From NCBI GenBank assembly GCA_013201395.1, contig JABMJD010000003.1, positions 62,001 through 126,000 of the forward strand: a DNA stretch of 64,000 nt, read 5' to 3'. Source of the stretch: Candidatus Syntrophopropionicum ammoniitolerans. Lineage in GTDB: Bacteria > Bacillota > Desulfotomaculia > Desulfotomaculales > Pelotomaculaceae. Below the pieces are notes generated by a model. The model saw only the letters and a list, made by a program, of their open reading frames with translations. It was not told where the DNA came from and made no database searches. Below are positions 35,283 through 44,288 of this stretch, piece by piece. Position 1 is the stretch's first letter; every line of letters starts with the position of its first letter. The position numbers and the translations under genes are program-made.

Positions 35283-36224
35283 TTAGCTAACCTCCCTGGT
35301 TAAAGCAAGGATTTTTTCCAAAGATGAACTGTCCGCAAAATTTAATATAGTCACCTTACGGTTGATTTTTTTAACCAGTCCGCTGAGCACCTTTCCCGGG
35401 CCAACTTCAATAAACGTATCCACTCCTAGAGAGATCATTTTGAGAACACTTTCCTCCCAACGAACAGGACTGGATACCTGCTTTACCAGGGACTCATTTA
35501 TCTCCAGGCCTGTATGCACAAGATCAGCGCTGACATTGGCCACCACTGGAATCTGTGGGTCTGCAACAACAACCTGCCCCAGATCATTTGCCAATTTCCT
35601 GCCAGCAGGCACCATCAGACTGGAATGGAAAGGGGCACTGACGGAAAGGGGAACAATGCGCCTGGCACCGGCCTCCTTTAGCAATGGCTCCACAGCTTTT
35701 AAGCCGGCTGTATCGCCGGCCACCACTACCTGGCCGGGACAGTTAAGGTTAACGGCCTCAATTACACCTGCTGCCGAAGCCTGCCAACAAGCCTTGATCA
35801 CCTGTTTGCCGCTTAGACCCAGCACGGCAGCCATACCGCCTTCACCAACCGGTACCGCCTGCTGCATGTACTGGCCTCGTTTGCGCACCAACCGGACTGC
35901 ATCTTCAAACATTAGTGAACCGGCAACCACCAGGGCTGTGTATTCACCGAGGCTATGCCCGGCCACTGCACTGGGAACCAATTCAGTGACACTTTTTAAA
36001 ACCTCTAAACAGGCTATGCTTGCTGTTAGTATAGCCGGCTGTGTATTGGTAGTAAGGTTTAATTCTTCCTGGGGACCTTCAAAGCACAGCCTGGACAGAG
36101 GGAAACCAAGTGCTTCATCCGCCTTTTTATAAATTACAGCCGCCTCGGGATGTTCCCGGCTAAGTTCTTTTCCCATACCGACATACTGGGAACCCTGTCC
36201 AGGAAAAACATAGGCAATATTCAT
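35283..36224 (-). CDS. fabD: malonyl-CoA:ACP transacylase
   Basis: A 313-residue acyltransferase with FPGQGSQYVGMGKEL near the start, the catalytic serine in GHSLGEYTALV and the histidine in APFHSSLM. It loads malonyl units onto ACP. Four bases after fabK and two before fabG. Confidence 0.95.
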   Translation of the reverse strand: MNIAYVFPGQGSQYVGMGKELSREHPEAAVIYKKADEALGFPLSRLCFEGPQEELNLTTNTQPAILTASIACLEVLKSVTELVPSAVAGHSLGEYTALVVAGSLMFEDAVRLVRKRGQYMQQAVPVGEGGMAAVLGLSGKQVIKACWQASAAGVIEAVNLNCPGQVVVAGDTAGLKAVEPLLKEAGARRIVPLSVSAPFHSSLMVPAGRKLANDLGQVVVADPQIPVVANVSADLVHTGLEINESLVKQVSSPVRWEESVLKMISLGVDTFIEVGPGKVLSGLVKKINRKVTILNFADSSSLEKILALTREVS

Positions 36225-36228
36225 TTAT

Positions 36229-37173
36229 TTACACCACCTGTTCATTCAAGCCCTTTACCACCCTGCGGGCACCATTGATAATGTCCAGAATTATTTCCCG
36301 GGCCGGTTGCACTTTGTTGACCATTGCACTGACCTGCCCGGCCATTACTGTACCATTTTCAATATCACCTTCCACCATTGCCCGCTTGAGGCTGCCCACC
36401 CCAAGATTTTCAATATCGGCCACGGGAGCATGGTTTTTCTCCATCTCTTCATATTTCCGAGTCAGCTTATTGCGCAAGGCACGTACAGGGTGGCCGGTAG
36501 AAACACCGGAAATTGCCGTATCACGATCCCTGGACCTAATGACAAAATCCTTGACCCTCTGAGGTATTGTACATTCTGCCGCACACATAAAGCGCGTACC
36601 CATCTGAACCCCCACAGCTCCCAGGGCCAGTGCGGCCACCAGGCCTCTACCGTCATAAACACCACCGGCAGCAATAACCGGCACATCAACCGCCTTTACT
36701 ACCTGGGGCGTGAGAGCCATGGTTGTTAATTCACCGATATGACCTCCAGACTCCATTCCCTCAGCGATAAAGGCATCTACACCCCAACGGGTCAGTCTTT
36801 TCGCCAGGGCCACTGAGGAAACCACAGGAACAACCCTGGTCCCCAGCTCTTTTAAGGCGGTCACATATTTACCAGGATTGCCGGCCCCCGTGGTCACCAC
36901 CGCCACGGGCTCTTTCAACAAAATCTCCATAATTTCTTCCGCATAGGGGGAAAGGAGCATTACGTTGACACCAAATGGCTTTTGCGTCAGCCTTCTGGTT
37001 CTATGCAACTGCTCCCTGAGCCATTCGGGAGGTGCTGCACCGGAACCAATAACCCCCAAACCACCGGCCTCAGAAACAGCCGCCACTAATTCAGCGGTAG
37101 CTACCCAGGCCATACCACCTTGAATAATGGGATATTCAATACCCAACAGGTCACATAACATGGTGCGGATCAT
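36229..37173 (-). CDS. fabK: FMN-dependent enoyl-ACP reductase FabK
   Basis: A 314-residue TIM-barrel flavoprotein of the FabK/nitronate monooxygenase family: LLGIEYPIIQGGMAWVA, GGLGVIGSGAA, FGVNVML, EGMESGGHIGELTTM and ALGAVGVQMGTRF. Its place inside the fab cluster, with no FabI gene seen, supports its being the enoyl reductase rather than a nitronate enzyme. FabK-type enzymes are insensitive to triclosan. ATG at 37173 with GGGGG upstream. Confidence 0.9.
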   Translation of the reverse strand: MIRTMLCDLLGIEYPIIQGGMAWVATAELVAAVSEAGGLGVIGSGAAPPEWLREQLHRTRRLTQKPFGVNVMLLSPYAEEIMEILLKEPVAVVTTGAGNPGKYVTALKELGTRVVPVVSSVALAKRLTRWGVDAFIAEGMESGGHIGELTTMALTPQVVKAVDVPVIAAGGVYDGRGLVAALALGAVGVQMGTRFMCAAECTIPQRVKDFVIRSRDRDTAISGVSTGHPVRALRNKLTRKYEEMEKNHAPVADIENLGVGSLKRAMVEGDIENGTVMAGQVSAMVNKVQPAREIILDIINGARRVVKGLNEQVV

Positions 37174-37220
37174 CTTCACCCCCTTATAACATCTACCTTA
37201 AACATAACAGGGTTCTCATG

Positions 37221-38213
37221 CTACCATTTTAATACTGCTGCCGCCCAGGTCAGGCCGGCACCAAATCCAACCATTAAAATATGATTTCCTTTTTTTATCC
37301 GGCCGGACTGAACCGCCTCAGCCAGGACAATTGGTATGGAAGCCGTTGATGTATTACCGTAGCGGTCCACATTTATCAAAACCTTTTCTGCAGGCAGCCC
37401 TAACCTTTTGGCAGCCGCCTCAATGATCCTCACATTAGCCTGATGGGGTATGAAGTAGTCAACATCAGACACCTTCATACCAGCCATATCCAACACTTCC
37501 TCCGCTGATCGAGCCGTTGCCCGGACAGCAAACCTGAAGATGTCCCGGCCGCTCATGTGTATGTAATGCAGTTTATGATCCACTGTTTCGTGAGTAGCAG
37601 GCATCCGGGAACCCCCGGCGGGCAAATTAAGGTGTTTCCCGCCGGAACCGTCAGCATACAGTTTGCACGCTAAAATTCCGCTACCAGGCTCGGCTGGTCT
37701 AACAACAGCTGCCCCGGCGCCATCCCCGAAAAGCACACAGGTTTTGCGATCCTGCCAGTTGACGATTTTGGATAGGTTTTCTGATCCAACAACCAGAACA
37801 TTCTTGTAGGATCCGGTAGACACAAACTGGCCGGCTACTACTAATGCGTACATAAAGCCGGAACAGCCGGCGGCCAGATCAAATGCACCTGCTTTTTTGG
37901 CTCCAATCCGTTCCTGCACTAGGCAGGCGGTAGCGGGAAAAACCATGTCCGGTGTATTGGTAGCAACGATCACCAGGTCAATCTCTTCAGCAGTAATCCC
38001 TGCACCGGCAATGGCCCCCCTGGCCGCTGCTACGGCAAAATCCGACGATGCCATTGTCGCCGGTGCGATCCGCCTTTCCCTGATACCAGAACGGGAGATG
38101 ATCCATTCGGTGCTTGTGTCGACAGTTTTCTCCAGATCCTCGTTGGTAACAATATTATTCGGCAGGTAGACCCCTACACCAGCAATACCGGCGCTGATCA
38201 ATTCTTTAGGCAC
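37221..38213 (-). CDS. fabH: beta-ketoacyl-ACP synthase III
   Basis: A KAS III enzyme of about 330 residues that starts fatty acid synthesis from acyl-CoA. The catalytic cysteine is in FDLAAGCSGFMYAL, histidine in IPHQANVRI, and asparagine in DRYGNTSTASIP. GTG at 38213 is preferred; a start further upstream would overlap plsX by about 30 bases. Even so it overlaps the plsX end by eight bases. Confidence 0.93.
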   Translation of the reverse strand: MPKELISAGIAGVGVYLPNNIVTNEDLEKTVDTSTEWIISRSGIRERRIAPATMASSDFAVAAARGAIAGAGITAEEIDLVIVATNTPDMVFPATACLVQERIGAKKAGAFDLAAGCSGFMYALVVAGQFVSTGSYKNVLVVGSENLSKIVNWQDRKTCVLFGDGAGAAVVRPAEPGSGILACKLYADGSGGKHLNLPAGGSRMPATHETVDHKLHYIHMSGRDIFRFAVRATARSAEEVLDMAGMKVSDVDYFIPHQANVRIIEAAAKRLGLPAEKVLINVDRYGNTSTASIPIVLAEAVQSGRIKKGNHILMVGFGAGLTWAAAVLKW

Positions 38214-39222
38214 TGTGGCCACCAGCCCCCCCGGCATCCATTTTTTCCATGACTTCCCGGATTGATTCTACAAGGTAGTTCTCCACCGAATCCTGGGCCA
38301 GTTTGATCGCATTTTTAATGGCATTGGATGCGGAGCTACCATGACAAATGATGGACACCCCATTTACACCCAGAAATGGGGCCCCGCCATATTCATTATA
38401 GTCAAGACGTTTTTTTAATTCTTTTAGCGCCGGTGAAGCCATCGCCATACCGAATTTAGCCAGATAGCTTCTAGTTATTTCCCCTTTAACCATTTTTAAT
38501 AACAACGTGGCCATACCTTCTCCTGCTTTGAGAACAATATTGCCGATAAAACCGTCACAAACGATTACATCAGCATGGCCGCTAAAAATGTCCCTTCCTT
38601 CTACATTGCCGATAAAGTTAATGCCGGCGGCCTGCAGTTGGGGAAAAACCGCCAGGGTGGTTTCATTACCCTTGTGGTCCTCTTCACCGTTGCTCAAAAG
38701 CCCCACCCGCGGCCTGGGGATACCCATAATTTTTTTAGCATAATGGTACCCCATAATGCCAAAACGGAGCAGGTGGGCCGGTTTACAGTCTACATTGGCC
38801 CCTACATCCAGCATCAGGGCGCGCCCTTTTTCGCTAGGTAGGATACCTGCTATCGCCGGGCGATCCACACCTTTGATCCGGCCCAGATACAACAGAGCAG
38901 CAGTCATTGCTGCACCGGTGTTCCCGGCGGAGACCACAGCACCGGCCCGGCCATCCCTGACCAGTTGCGTGGCCTTAACAATAGATGAATTCTTTTTTCG
39001 CCTAACAGCAATAGCGGGATGTTCCTCCATCCCAATCACATCCGGGGCGTGGGTTATATTAATCAGACCATCTGTGTCGGCAGGGCCTAATTCAGCCTGT
39101 ATTTGCTCTTCGTCCCCGACCAGAATTAGGGAAATATTGTATTCCGCGGCGGCAAGGAGAGCGCCCTGCACTATCTCCCGCGGCGCTAGATCTCCTCCCA
39201 TAGCGTCTACTGCTATTATCAC
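38206..39222 (-). CDS. plsX: phosphate acyltransferase PlsX
   Basis: A 338-residue acyl-ACP:phosphate acyltransferase for phospholipid synthesis. Typical start IIAVDAMGGDLAPREIVQGA, then GMEEHPAIAVRRKKNSSIV and SAGNTGAAMTAAL. Its ATG overlaps the fapR stop by four bases, so the two are coupled. PlsX feeds acyl-phosphate to PlsY. Confidence 0.95.
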   Translation of the reverse strand: MIIAVDAMGGDLAPREIVQGALLAAAEYNISLILVGDEEQIQAELGPADTDGLINITHAPDVIGMEEHPAIAVRRKKNSSIVKATQLVRDGRAGAVVSAGNTGAAMTAALLYLGRIKGVDRPAIAGILPSEKGRALMLDVGANVDCKPAHLLRFGIMGYHYAKKIMGIPRPRVGLLSNGEEDHKGNETTLAVFPQLQAAGINFIGNVEGRDIFSGHADVIVCDGFIGNIVLKAGEGMATLLLKMVKGEITRSYLAKFGMAMASPALKELKKRLDYNEYGGAPFLGVNGVSIICHGSSASNAIKNAIKLAQDSVENYLVESIREVMEKMDAGGAGGHSA

Positions 39223-39782
39223 AAAAGGTTTGCCTCCTCCGCTACTGCAAAAATTAAAAACCGGCCCACAAATACGATTTCGTCCTTTACATGGGAAGTA
39301 ACCTTTACCATATACTTATTACCTTTTTTGGATTTAATTAACGCCCGCGCCAACACCTTTTCCCCGCAGGTAACAGGACGTTTAAAGGATACCCGGGCAA
39401 TCCCGGTCAAGGCCACCTCAGCGTCAATAGCAGCCACAGCCAGGGAGTTGGCCTGGGCAAAAAGGTGATGTCCCCTGATATACCGGGTTTTACTCAGAGT
39501 CATTTCCGGTGTGACGGTGAGAATGGAAATACCACAGGAACCTACCTCCAAATCCACCATTTCACCCACCATTTCACCACCGGCCAGTGTTCTGGGTGAC
39601 AAACTGGGGTTTCTTGCCACGGTCAGCACCCTTTCCTTGAACTCCGGTATTTTTAATTCAAACCTATCCAGCCTAATGGTCTGGATACTTACTCCAAGAA
39701 TTTGTGCCAGGTCCTCATCCGTGAGGAAGGGATCACTTTCCAGGTATCTGGCCAGTCGCCGCTGTCTCTCCGCTTTATTCAT
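39219..39782 (-). CDS. fapR: fatty acid synthesis repressor FapR
   Basis: A protein of about 187 residues: N-terminal helix-turn-helix (NKAERQRRLARYLESDPFLTDEDLAQILGVSIQTIRLDR) and a C-terminal hot-dog fold domain that senses malonyl-CoA in B. subtilis. ATG at 39782 (MNKAERQRR) matches the family start. A FapR operator copy lies just upstream, overlapping the expected transcription start, so it should repress itself and the whole fab operon that follows. Confidence 0.92.
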   Translation of the reverse strand: MNKAERQRRLARYLESDPFLTDEDLAQILGVSIQTIRLDRFELKIPEFKERVLTVARNPSLSPRTLAGGEMVGEMVDLEVGSCGISILTVTPEMTLSKTRYIRGHHLFAQANSLAVAAIDAEVALTGIARVSFKRPVTCGEKVLARALIKSKKGNKYMVKVTSHVKDEIVFVGRFLIFAVAEEANLL

Positions 39783-39829
39783 TGGTATACGCCCGTACCC
39801 CCACATAAAAATAATAGCAGGTAATAAAA

Positions 39830-39846
39830 TTAGCACCAGGTACCAA
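39830..39846 (-). promoter_or_regulatory. FapR operator
   Basis: On the plus strand TTAGCACCAGGTACCAA, close to the B. subtilis consensus TTAGTACCTRGTACTAA. It sits about five bases after the -10 of the fapR promoter, across the start point, as expected for repression. Confidence 0.85.
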
Positions 39847-39851
39847 AAAAC

Positions 39852-39880
39852 AGTATAATGTAACTTTTGCCATATTGCAA
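39852..39880 (-). promoter_or_regulatory. promoter of the fapR-fab operon
   Basis: On minus TTGCAA (39875..39880) and TATACT (39852..39857) have a 17-base spacing, directly after the rpmF terminator and directly before the FapR operator. Confidence 0.75.
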
Positions 39881-39884
39881 GCAG

Positions 39885-39925
39885 TTAAAAAAAATAAGCC
39901 CCATCTTGGAAACAGGGTGGGCTCA
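39885..39925 (-). terminator. terminator after rpmF
   Basis: On minus GAGCCCACC... pairs with ...GGGGCT to form a short stem, followed by TATTTTTTTT. It separates yceD-rpmF from the fab operon. Confidence 0.65.
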
Positions 39926-39940
39926 TTTAAAGGTGCTGAT

Positions 39941-40117
39941 TTATTTGGCAATAACTTCCCGGCCTTTATAATAGCCGCACTCGGGGCAAAGATGATGAGG
40001 GATAATGAGAGCATGACATTGTGGGCATTCAACCAGTTCGGGTGCCTCAGCTTTCATGTTTGCCGCTCGCCGCTGCCTTCCTTTTTGCTTGGAAACTTTC
40101 CTCTTTGGTACTGCCAT
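39941..40117 (-). CDS. rpmF: 50S ribosomal protein L32
   Basis: A 58-residue L32: MAVPKRKVSKQKGRQRRA followed by a zinc ribbon with CPQC and CPEC, so the zinc-containing form. Just downstream of yceD, the usual order. Confidence 0.95.
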   Translation of the reverse strand: MAVPKRKVSKQKGRQRRAANMKAEAPELVECPQCHALIIPHHLCPECGYYKGREVIAK

Positions 40118-40137
40118 TATTTACACCCCCTTCGGGT

Positions 40138-40650
40138 TCATTTCCTGTTTTTTTTGAGTAATTTCTTTAAAACGTTAAACCGAGGATCACCTTCCTCAAG
40201 GGCACAACCGCAATTCTCTTTATTTAGATTTGCCCCACAAACGGAGCATAGCCCTTGACAATCCTCGGCGCATACTGCTTTCATCGGTAGGCCGAGAAAA
40301 ATACTGTTGATCACAGCCGGGGTGAGATCAATATAATCCCCTGTAAAGGTGTGCAGTTCCTCATTAGCCTCCCCTGCCGGGAGTAGTGAGTACTCCTCAT
40401 CAATAGAAACCATATAATCGTAATCAAAGGGCTGCAGACAACGACTGCAAGATAGTTCTAGTTTCCCCCCTGCTGATCCTTGTACAGTTAAGGTTTCACC
40501 AGTATTGGCAACCGTCAAGTTAGTTTTTACCGGACCGGCAAAAGCGATTTCCTCTCCGGAAAAGGTAATAGGCGGTAAATCCACAGTCTGTTCATAACGA
40601 GCAAAATCCCCGGGGCTTCTTTTTATTTGTGCCACATCGAGCCGTATCAA
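40138..40650 (-). CDS. yceD: YceD/DUF177 protein
   Basis: A 170-residue DUF177 protein, linked with 23S rRNA accumulation in plants and bacteria. The core has LELSCSRCLQPFDYDY and, near the end, the cysteines CAEDCQGLCSVCGANLNKENCGC, which may bind zinc. It precedes rpmF, a very conserved pair. Divergent from ylbJ. Confidence 0.88.
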   Translation of the reverse strand: MIRLDVAQIKRSPGDFARYEQTVDLPPITFSGEEIAFAGPVKTNLTVANTGETLTVQGSAGGKLELSCSRCLQPFDYDYMVSIDEEYSLLPAGEANEELHTFTGDYIDLTPAVINSIFLGLPMKAVCAEDCQGLCSVCGANLNKENCGCALEEGDPRFNVLKKLLKKNRK

Positions 40651-40784
40651 ATGATCACCTCAATTTCAACACCATAAAATTATATTAAGAAGGGCTGGTT
40701 TTGTCAAGAAATTTCCTTTTTTATTCATTCCGGCGGACAACCGGCAATATACTTTTCCTAAGCAAATAGAAAGGTGGATATGTC

Positions 40785-42080
40785 TTGGCCAAGCTGATCA
40801 TGCTTTTTTTTATTATCGTCAGCCTGCTGACAATAAACATTATGCTTAAAAATAACGCCCGACGTGGAGATGCCATTCGTCTTCTTTGGACGCTATCCGC
40901 ATTGGTTTTTGTCCTGAGCATGGTCTCTTGCCCGCAAATCGTGTTTGAAGGAGCAGCGCTGGGCCTGAAAACATGGTGGAATATAGTTTTTCCCGCCCTG
41001 CTTCCCTTTTTTATTGCCTCCGAGCTGTTAATGAGCTTCGGCCTCGTCCATTTTATGGGGGAGTTATTGGATCCGGTCATGCGTCCCCTGTTTAACGTTC
41101 CTGGTTCTGGCTCTTTTGTCATGGCGGTAGGATTCACCTCCGGCTATCCCATCGGGTCAATGGTCACTGCCAGACTGCGTAAAGAAGGTTTATGCAGCAG
41201 GGTAGAGGCGGAACGGCTGATGTCATTCACAAACAACTCCAGCCCTCTTTTCATGCTGGCGGCAGTGGCCGTTGGTATGTTTAATAACCCGGGACTGGGC
41301 GTGTTGATTGCCGGTACCCATTATCTTTCCAACATTACCCTGGGTCTAATACTGCGATTTTACTCATCAAAGGAAGGCGGTATGCCCCGCCAAACCAGTA
41401 CAGGAGAAAGAAATCCCATTGCCCGGGCCCTGGGGCGCATGATGCAGGTGCAAAGAAAGGAAAAACGCCCTCCCGGTAAAATCATCGGTGATGCCGTAAA
41501 CAAATCTATCGCCAACCTGCTGAGCATCGGGGGCTTCATTATTCTCTTTTCAGTAATCATAAAACTGCTCGGTACCGCGGGCGTCATCAACAGTATTGCA
41601 GAAATACTGGGTTTTTTTCTCCTACCACTGGGTTTTTCCCCAGATATCTTGCCGGCCCTGAGCAGTGGTTTTTTGGAAATGACCATCGGCTCTAAATTAG
41701 CCAGCGAAGCACCGGTACCCTTGAGCCAACAGGTTATTGCCGTAGGCATGATCCTGTCTTGGAGCGGCATTTCCGTTCACGCCCAGGCAGCAAGCATGAT
41801 TGCCGATACCGATATTAGAATGCTGCCTTTTGTTCTTTCCCGGGTCTGTCACACCTGTCTGGCCGGCATTTACACCTACCTGGCCTGCAGGTGGATGGGA
41901 AACCTGGAAATGACTGCACCTGCAATAGCCGCCACCCATTATTTCCGGGATAGCAGCTTTGCCTACCTGGGCTTTAAAATTTTCCTTCTCTTCCTCCTTT
42001 TATTGCTGGCAATAATGATTCTGTCCTTGTTATTCCACCTGCTTTTTTCCCTGAGACTGCTCATTGTAAGAAAAAGATGA
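40785..42080 (+). CDS. ylbJ: sporulation integral membrane protein YlbJ
   Basis: A 431-residue membrane protein with about eight to ten hydrophobic segments and the nucleoside-recognition (Gate) motif: ALLPFFIASELLMSFG, GFTSGYPIGSMVTARLRKEG and SFTNNSSPLFMLAAVAVGMF. In B. subtilis ylbJ is sigma-E controlled and needed for heat-resistant spores. TTG at 40785 is chosen because AAAGGTGG precedes it; an ATG five codons later is possible. This supports a spore former. Confidence 0.9.
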   Translation: MAKLIMLFFIIVSLLTINIMLKNNARRGDAIRLLWTLSALVFVLSMVSCPQIVFEGAALGLKTWWNIVFPALLPFFIASELLMSFGLVHFMGELLDPVMRPLFNVPGSGSFVMAVGFTSGYPIGSMVTARLRKEGLCSRVEAERLMSFTNNSSPLFMLAAVAVGMFNNPGLGVLIAGTHYLSNITLGLILRFYSSKEGGMPRQTSTGERNPIARALGRMMQVQRKEKRPPGKIIGDAVNKSIANLLSIGGFIILFSVIIKLLGTAGVINSIAEILGFFLLPLGFSPDILPALSSGFLEMTIGSKLASEAPVPLSQQVIAVGMILSWSGISVHAQAASMIADTDIRMLPFVLSRVCHTCLAGIYTYLACRWMGNLEMTAPAIAATHYFRDSSFAYLGFKIFLLFLLLLLAIMILSLLFHLLFSLRLLIVRKR

Positions 42081-42175
42081 TCATACAGGAGATAATATTG
42101 TTTCCCCGCACTCATATATTTCACTGTTTATGTTCATCATAACAACTAGACTAAGGATAAGCAGGTGAATAAATT

Positions 42176-44278
42176 TTGAGTGAACTAGCCGGCCTATTCA
42201 ATCCCAAATCTATAGCCATCATCGGCGCATCTAAATCTCCCGGCAAAATTGGCAATGTTATTGTTAAAAACATGATCGACTGTGGTTATAAAGGCAAAAT
42301 TATACCTGTCAATCCCAAAGAATCTACAATAGAAGGACTACAGTGTTACCCGGATGTAAATAAAATACCGGAACCAGTGGAAATGGCTGTTTTGTCAGTA
42401 CCGGCAGGAAAGTCCCTGGAAATTGCCACCGCCTGTGGCAAAAAGGGTTTAAAGTACCTGGTGGTAATTACTGCCGGCTTTAAAGAAACAGGCAAGGAAG
42501 GATTGGAACTTGAACGAAAGCTGCTGGAGATTTGTCGTCAATACAACATGCGAATGCTGGGCCCCAACTGCGTGGGCCTCATGGACACCCATGCACCAAT
42601 CAATGCGACATTTGCTGCCGGCTTTCCCTTGAAGGGAGAAATTGCTTTTATCTCCCAGAGCGGTGCTATGGTGCTGTCTATTCTAGACTGGAGCTATCAG
42701 GTGGGGTTGGGCTTTAGCAAATTTATCAGTCTTGGCAATAAAGCAGACCTAACGGAAGCCGACTTCATTGAAGATGCCTCTGAGGACCCCAACACAAAGG
42801 TCATCCTTTGCTATATCGAAGATGTAGAGGATGGGGCACATTTTCTGGATGTGGCCCGAAGAGCCAGCAGGAAAAAACCGATTGTGATTCTAAAGTCAGG
42901 GACCAGCCAGGCTGGAGCACAAGCTGCTTCTTCCCATACCGGTGCTCTTGCCGGTAGTGATCTGGCCTATGATACTGCTTTCCAACAGAGTGGCGTGATT
43001 AGAGCTAAAAACATGTCCGAATTATTTGATTTGGCCATCGCCTTCGCCAATCAACCCCTACCCCAAGGGGATCGGGTGGCAGTGATTACCAACTCGGGTG
43101 GCCCCGGGATTATAGCTACCGACAATATTGAGGAAAAAAATTTAAAGATGGCCCGGTTTACCAAAAAGACAGTAGAATCCCTGCGAAATAATCTGCCCGC
43201 CGAGTCCAATATTTACAACCCCGTGGATGTATTGGGGGATGCCAAAGCGAATCGCTTTCATTACGCCTTGCAAACGGTGCTGGCTGATCCTGGTGTAGAC
43301 AGTGCCGTGGTGCTGGTCTGTCCGGCGGCTGTGGCTGAGCCGGTGGAGACAGCAGAGGCTATGGTCGGGCTAAGTAAAGAGTTTCCCCATAAACCCCTCT
43401 TTGCTGCCATGATGGGCGGTCCCAGGCTGGAAGAAGGAGCCAGGATACTGTCTGATGCACATATCCCATGCTTTACCTTTCCGGAACCAGCCATAACCAG
43501 CATTAGCGGTATGGTAAACTACAACCGGATCAAAAATTCAACAATCCCATCAGAGCAGCGGACATTTAATGATCTGGACTTAAAAACCGTCAAGGCCACG
43601 CTCTTTGATGTAAAAAGGGATAACCGCCTGGTCTTGCTGGGCAGTGAAGCAGCGGAAATAATATCCGCCTACGGCATACCGGCCGCACCCACTATTCTGG
43701 CCATAAACCCCGAAGAGGCGGCCGCACATGCAGACCGTTTGGGTTACCCGGTGGTATTAAAAATCGCCTCCCCCAAAATTTTGCATAAAACAGATGTGGG
43801 GGGAGTAAAGGTGGGTCTTGATTCCCGAGAAAAGGTCAGCAGCGGTTTTGTAGAAATAATGGACAATGTTCACCGTTATCTGCCCCATGTAGCTGTATAT
43901 GGGGTAGAGGTGCAAAAAATGATGCCCAAAGGGATCGAAATAATTATCGGCATGACCAGGGATATCCAGTTTGGTCCTTTACTGGCCTTTGGGTTGGGAG
44001 GCATCTATGTCAACCTTTTAAAGGATGTGTCTTTCCGGCTGGTAGACGGTCTGACCCAAGGTGAGATCGACAGCATGATTGCAGAAACCAAGGCTTATAC
44101 ACTACTAAGAGGCTACCGGGGTGAAAAGCCCGCTGATATTGATGCGGTTTTAAAAATAATGGGACGGGTAGCCAAACTAGTCTCAGATTTTCCGGAAATA
44201 AATGAAATTGACATTAACCCTGTATTTGCTTACAACCAGGGAGCCAGCGCACTGGATGTCAAAATAACCATATCGTGA
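42176..44278 (+). CDS. acyl-CoA synthetase (ADP-forming), fused alpha-beta subunits
   Basis: A 700-residue ADP-forming acetate/acyl-CoA ligase. N-terminal CoA-binding domain (IAIIGASKSPGKIGNVIVKNM), then succinyl-CoA-ligase-like domains with the phosphohistidine site SSHTGALAGSDLAYD at about residue 255, and a C-terminal ATP-grasp domain (GYPVVLKIASPKILHKTDVGGVKVGL). It interconverts acyl-CoA plus ADP with acid plus ATP. TTG start, next to a DRTGG/BioD-like partner two bases downstream. The true substrate is unknown; acetate is the usual default. Confidence 0.9.
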   Translation: MSELAGLFNPKSIAIIGASKSPGKIGNVIVKNMIDCGYKGKIIPVNPKESTIEGLQCYPDVNKIPEPVEMAVLSVPAGKSLEIATACGKKGLKYLVVITAGFKETGKEGLELERKLLEICRQYNMRMLGPNCVGLMDTHAPINATFAAGFPLKGEIAFISQSGAMVLSILDWSYQVGLGFSKFISLGNKADLTEADFIEDASEDPNTKVILCYIEDVEDGAHFLDVARRASRKKPIVILKSGTSQAGAQAASSHTGALAGSDLAYDTAFQQSGVIRAKNMSELFDLAIAFANQPLPQGDRVAVITNSGGPGIIATDNIEEKNLKMARFTKKTVESLRNNLPAESNIYNPVDVLGDAKANRFHYALQTVLADPGVDSAVVLVCPAAVAEPVETAEAMVGLSKEFPHKPLFAAMMGGPRLEEGARILSDAHIPCFTFPEPAITSISGMVNYNRIKNSTIPSEQRTFNDLDLKTVKATLFDVKRDNRLVLLGSEAAEIISAYGIPAAPTILAINPEEAAAHADRLGYPVVLKIASPKILHKTDVGGVKVGLDSREKVSSGFVEIMDNVHRYLPHVAVYGVEVQKMMPKGIEIIIGMTRDIQFGPLLAFGLGGIYVNLLKDVSFRLVDGLTQGEIDSMIAETKAYTLLRGYRGEKPADIDAVLKIMGRVAKLVSDFPEINEIDINPVFAYNQGASALDVKITIS

Positions 44279-44288
44279 GGTGGTTTAC

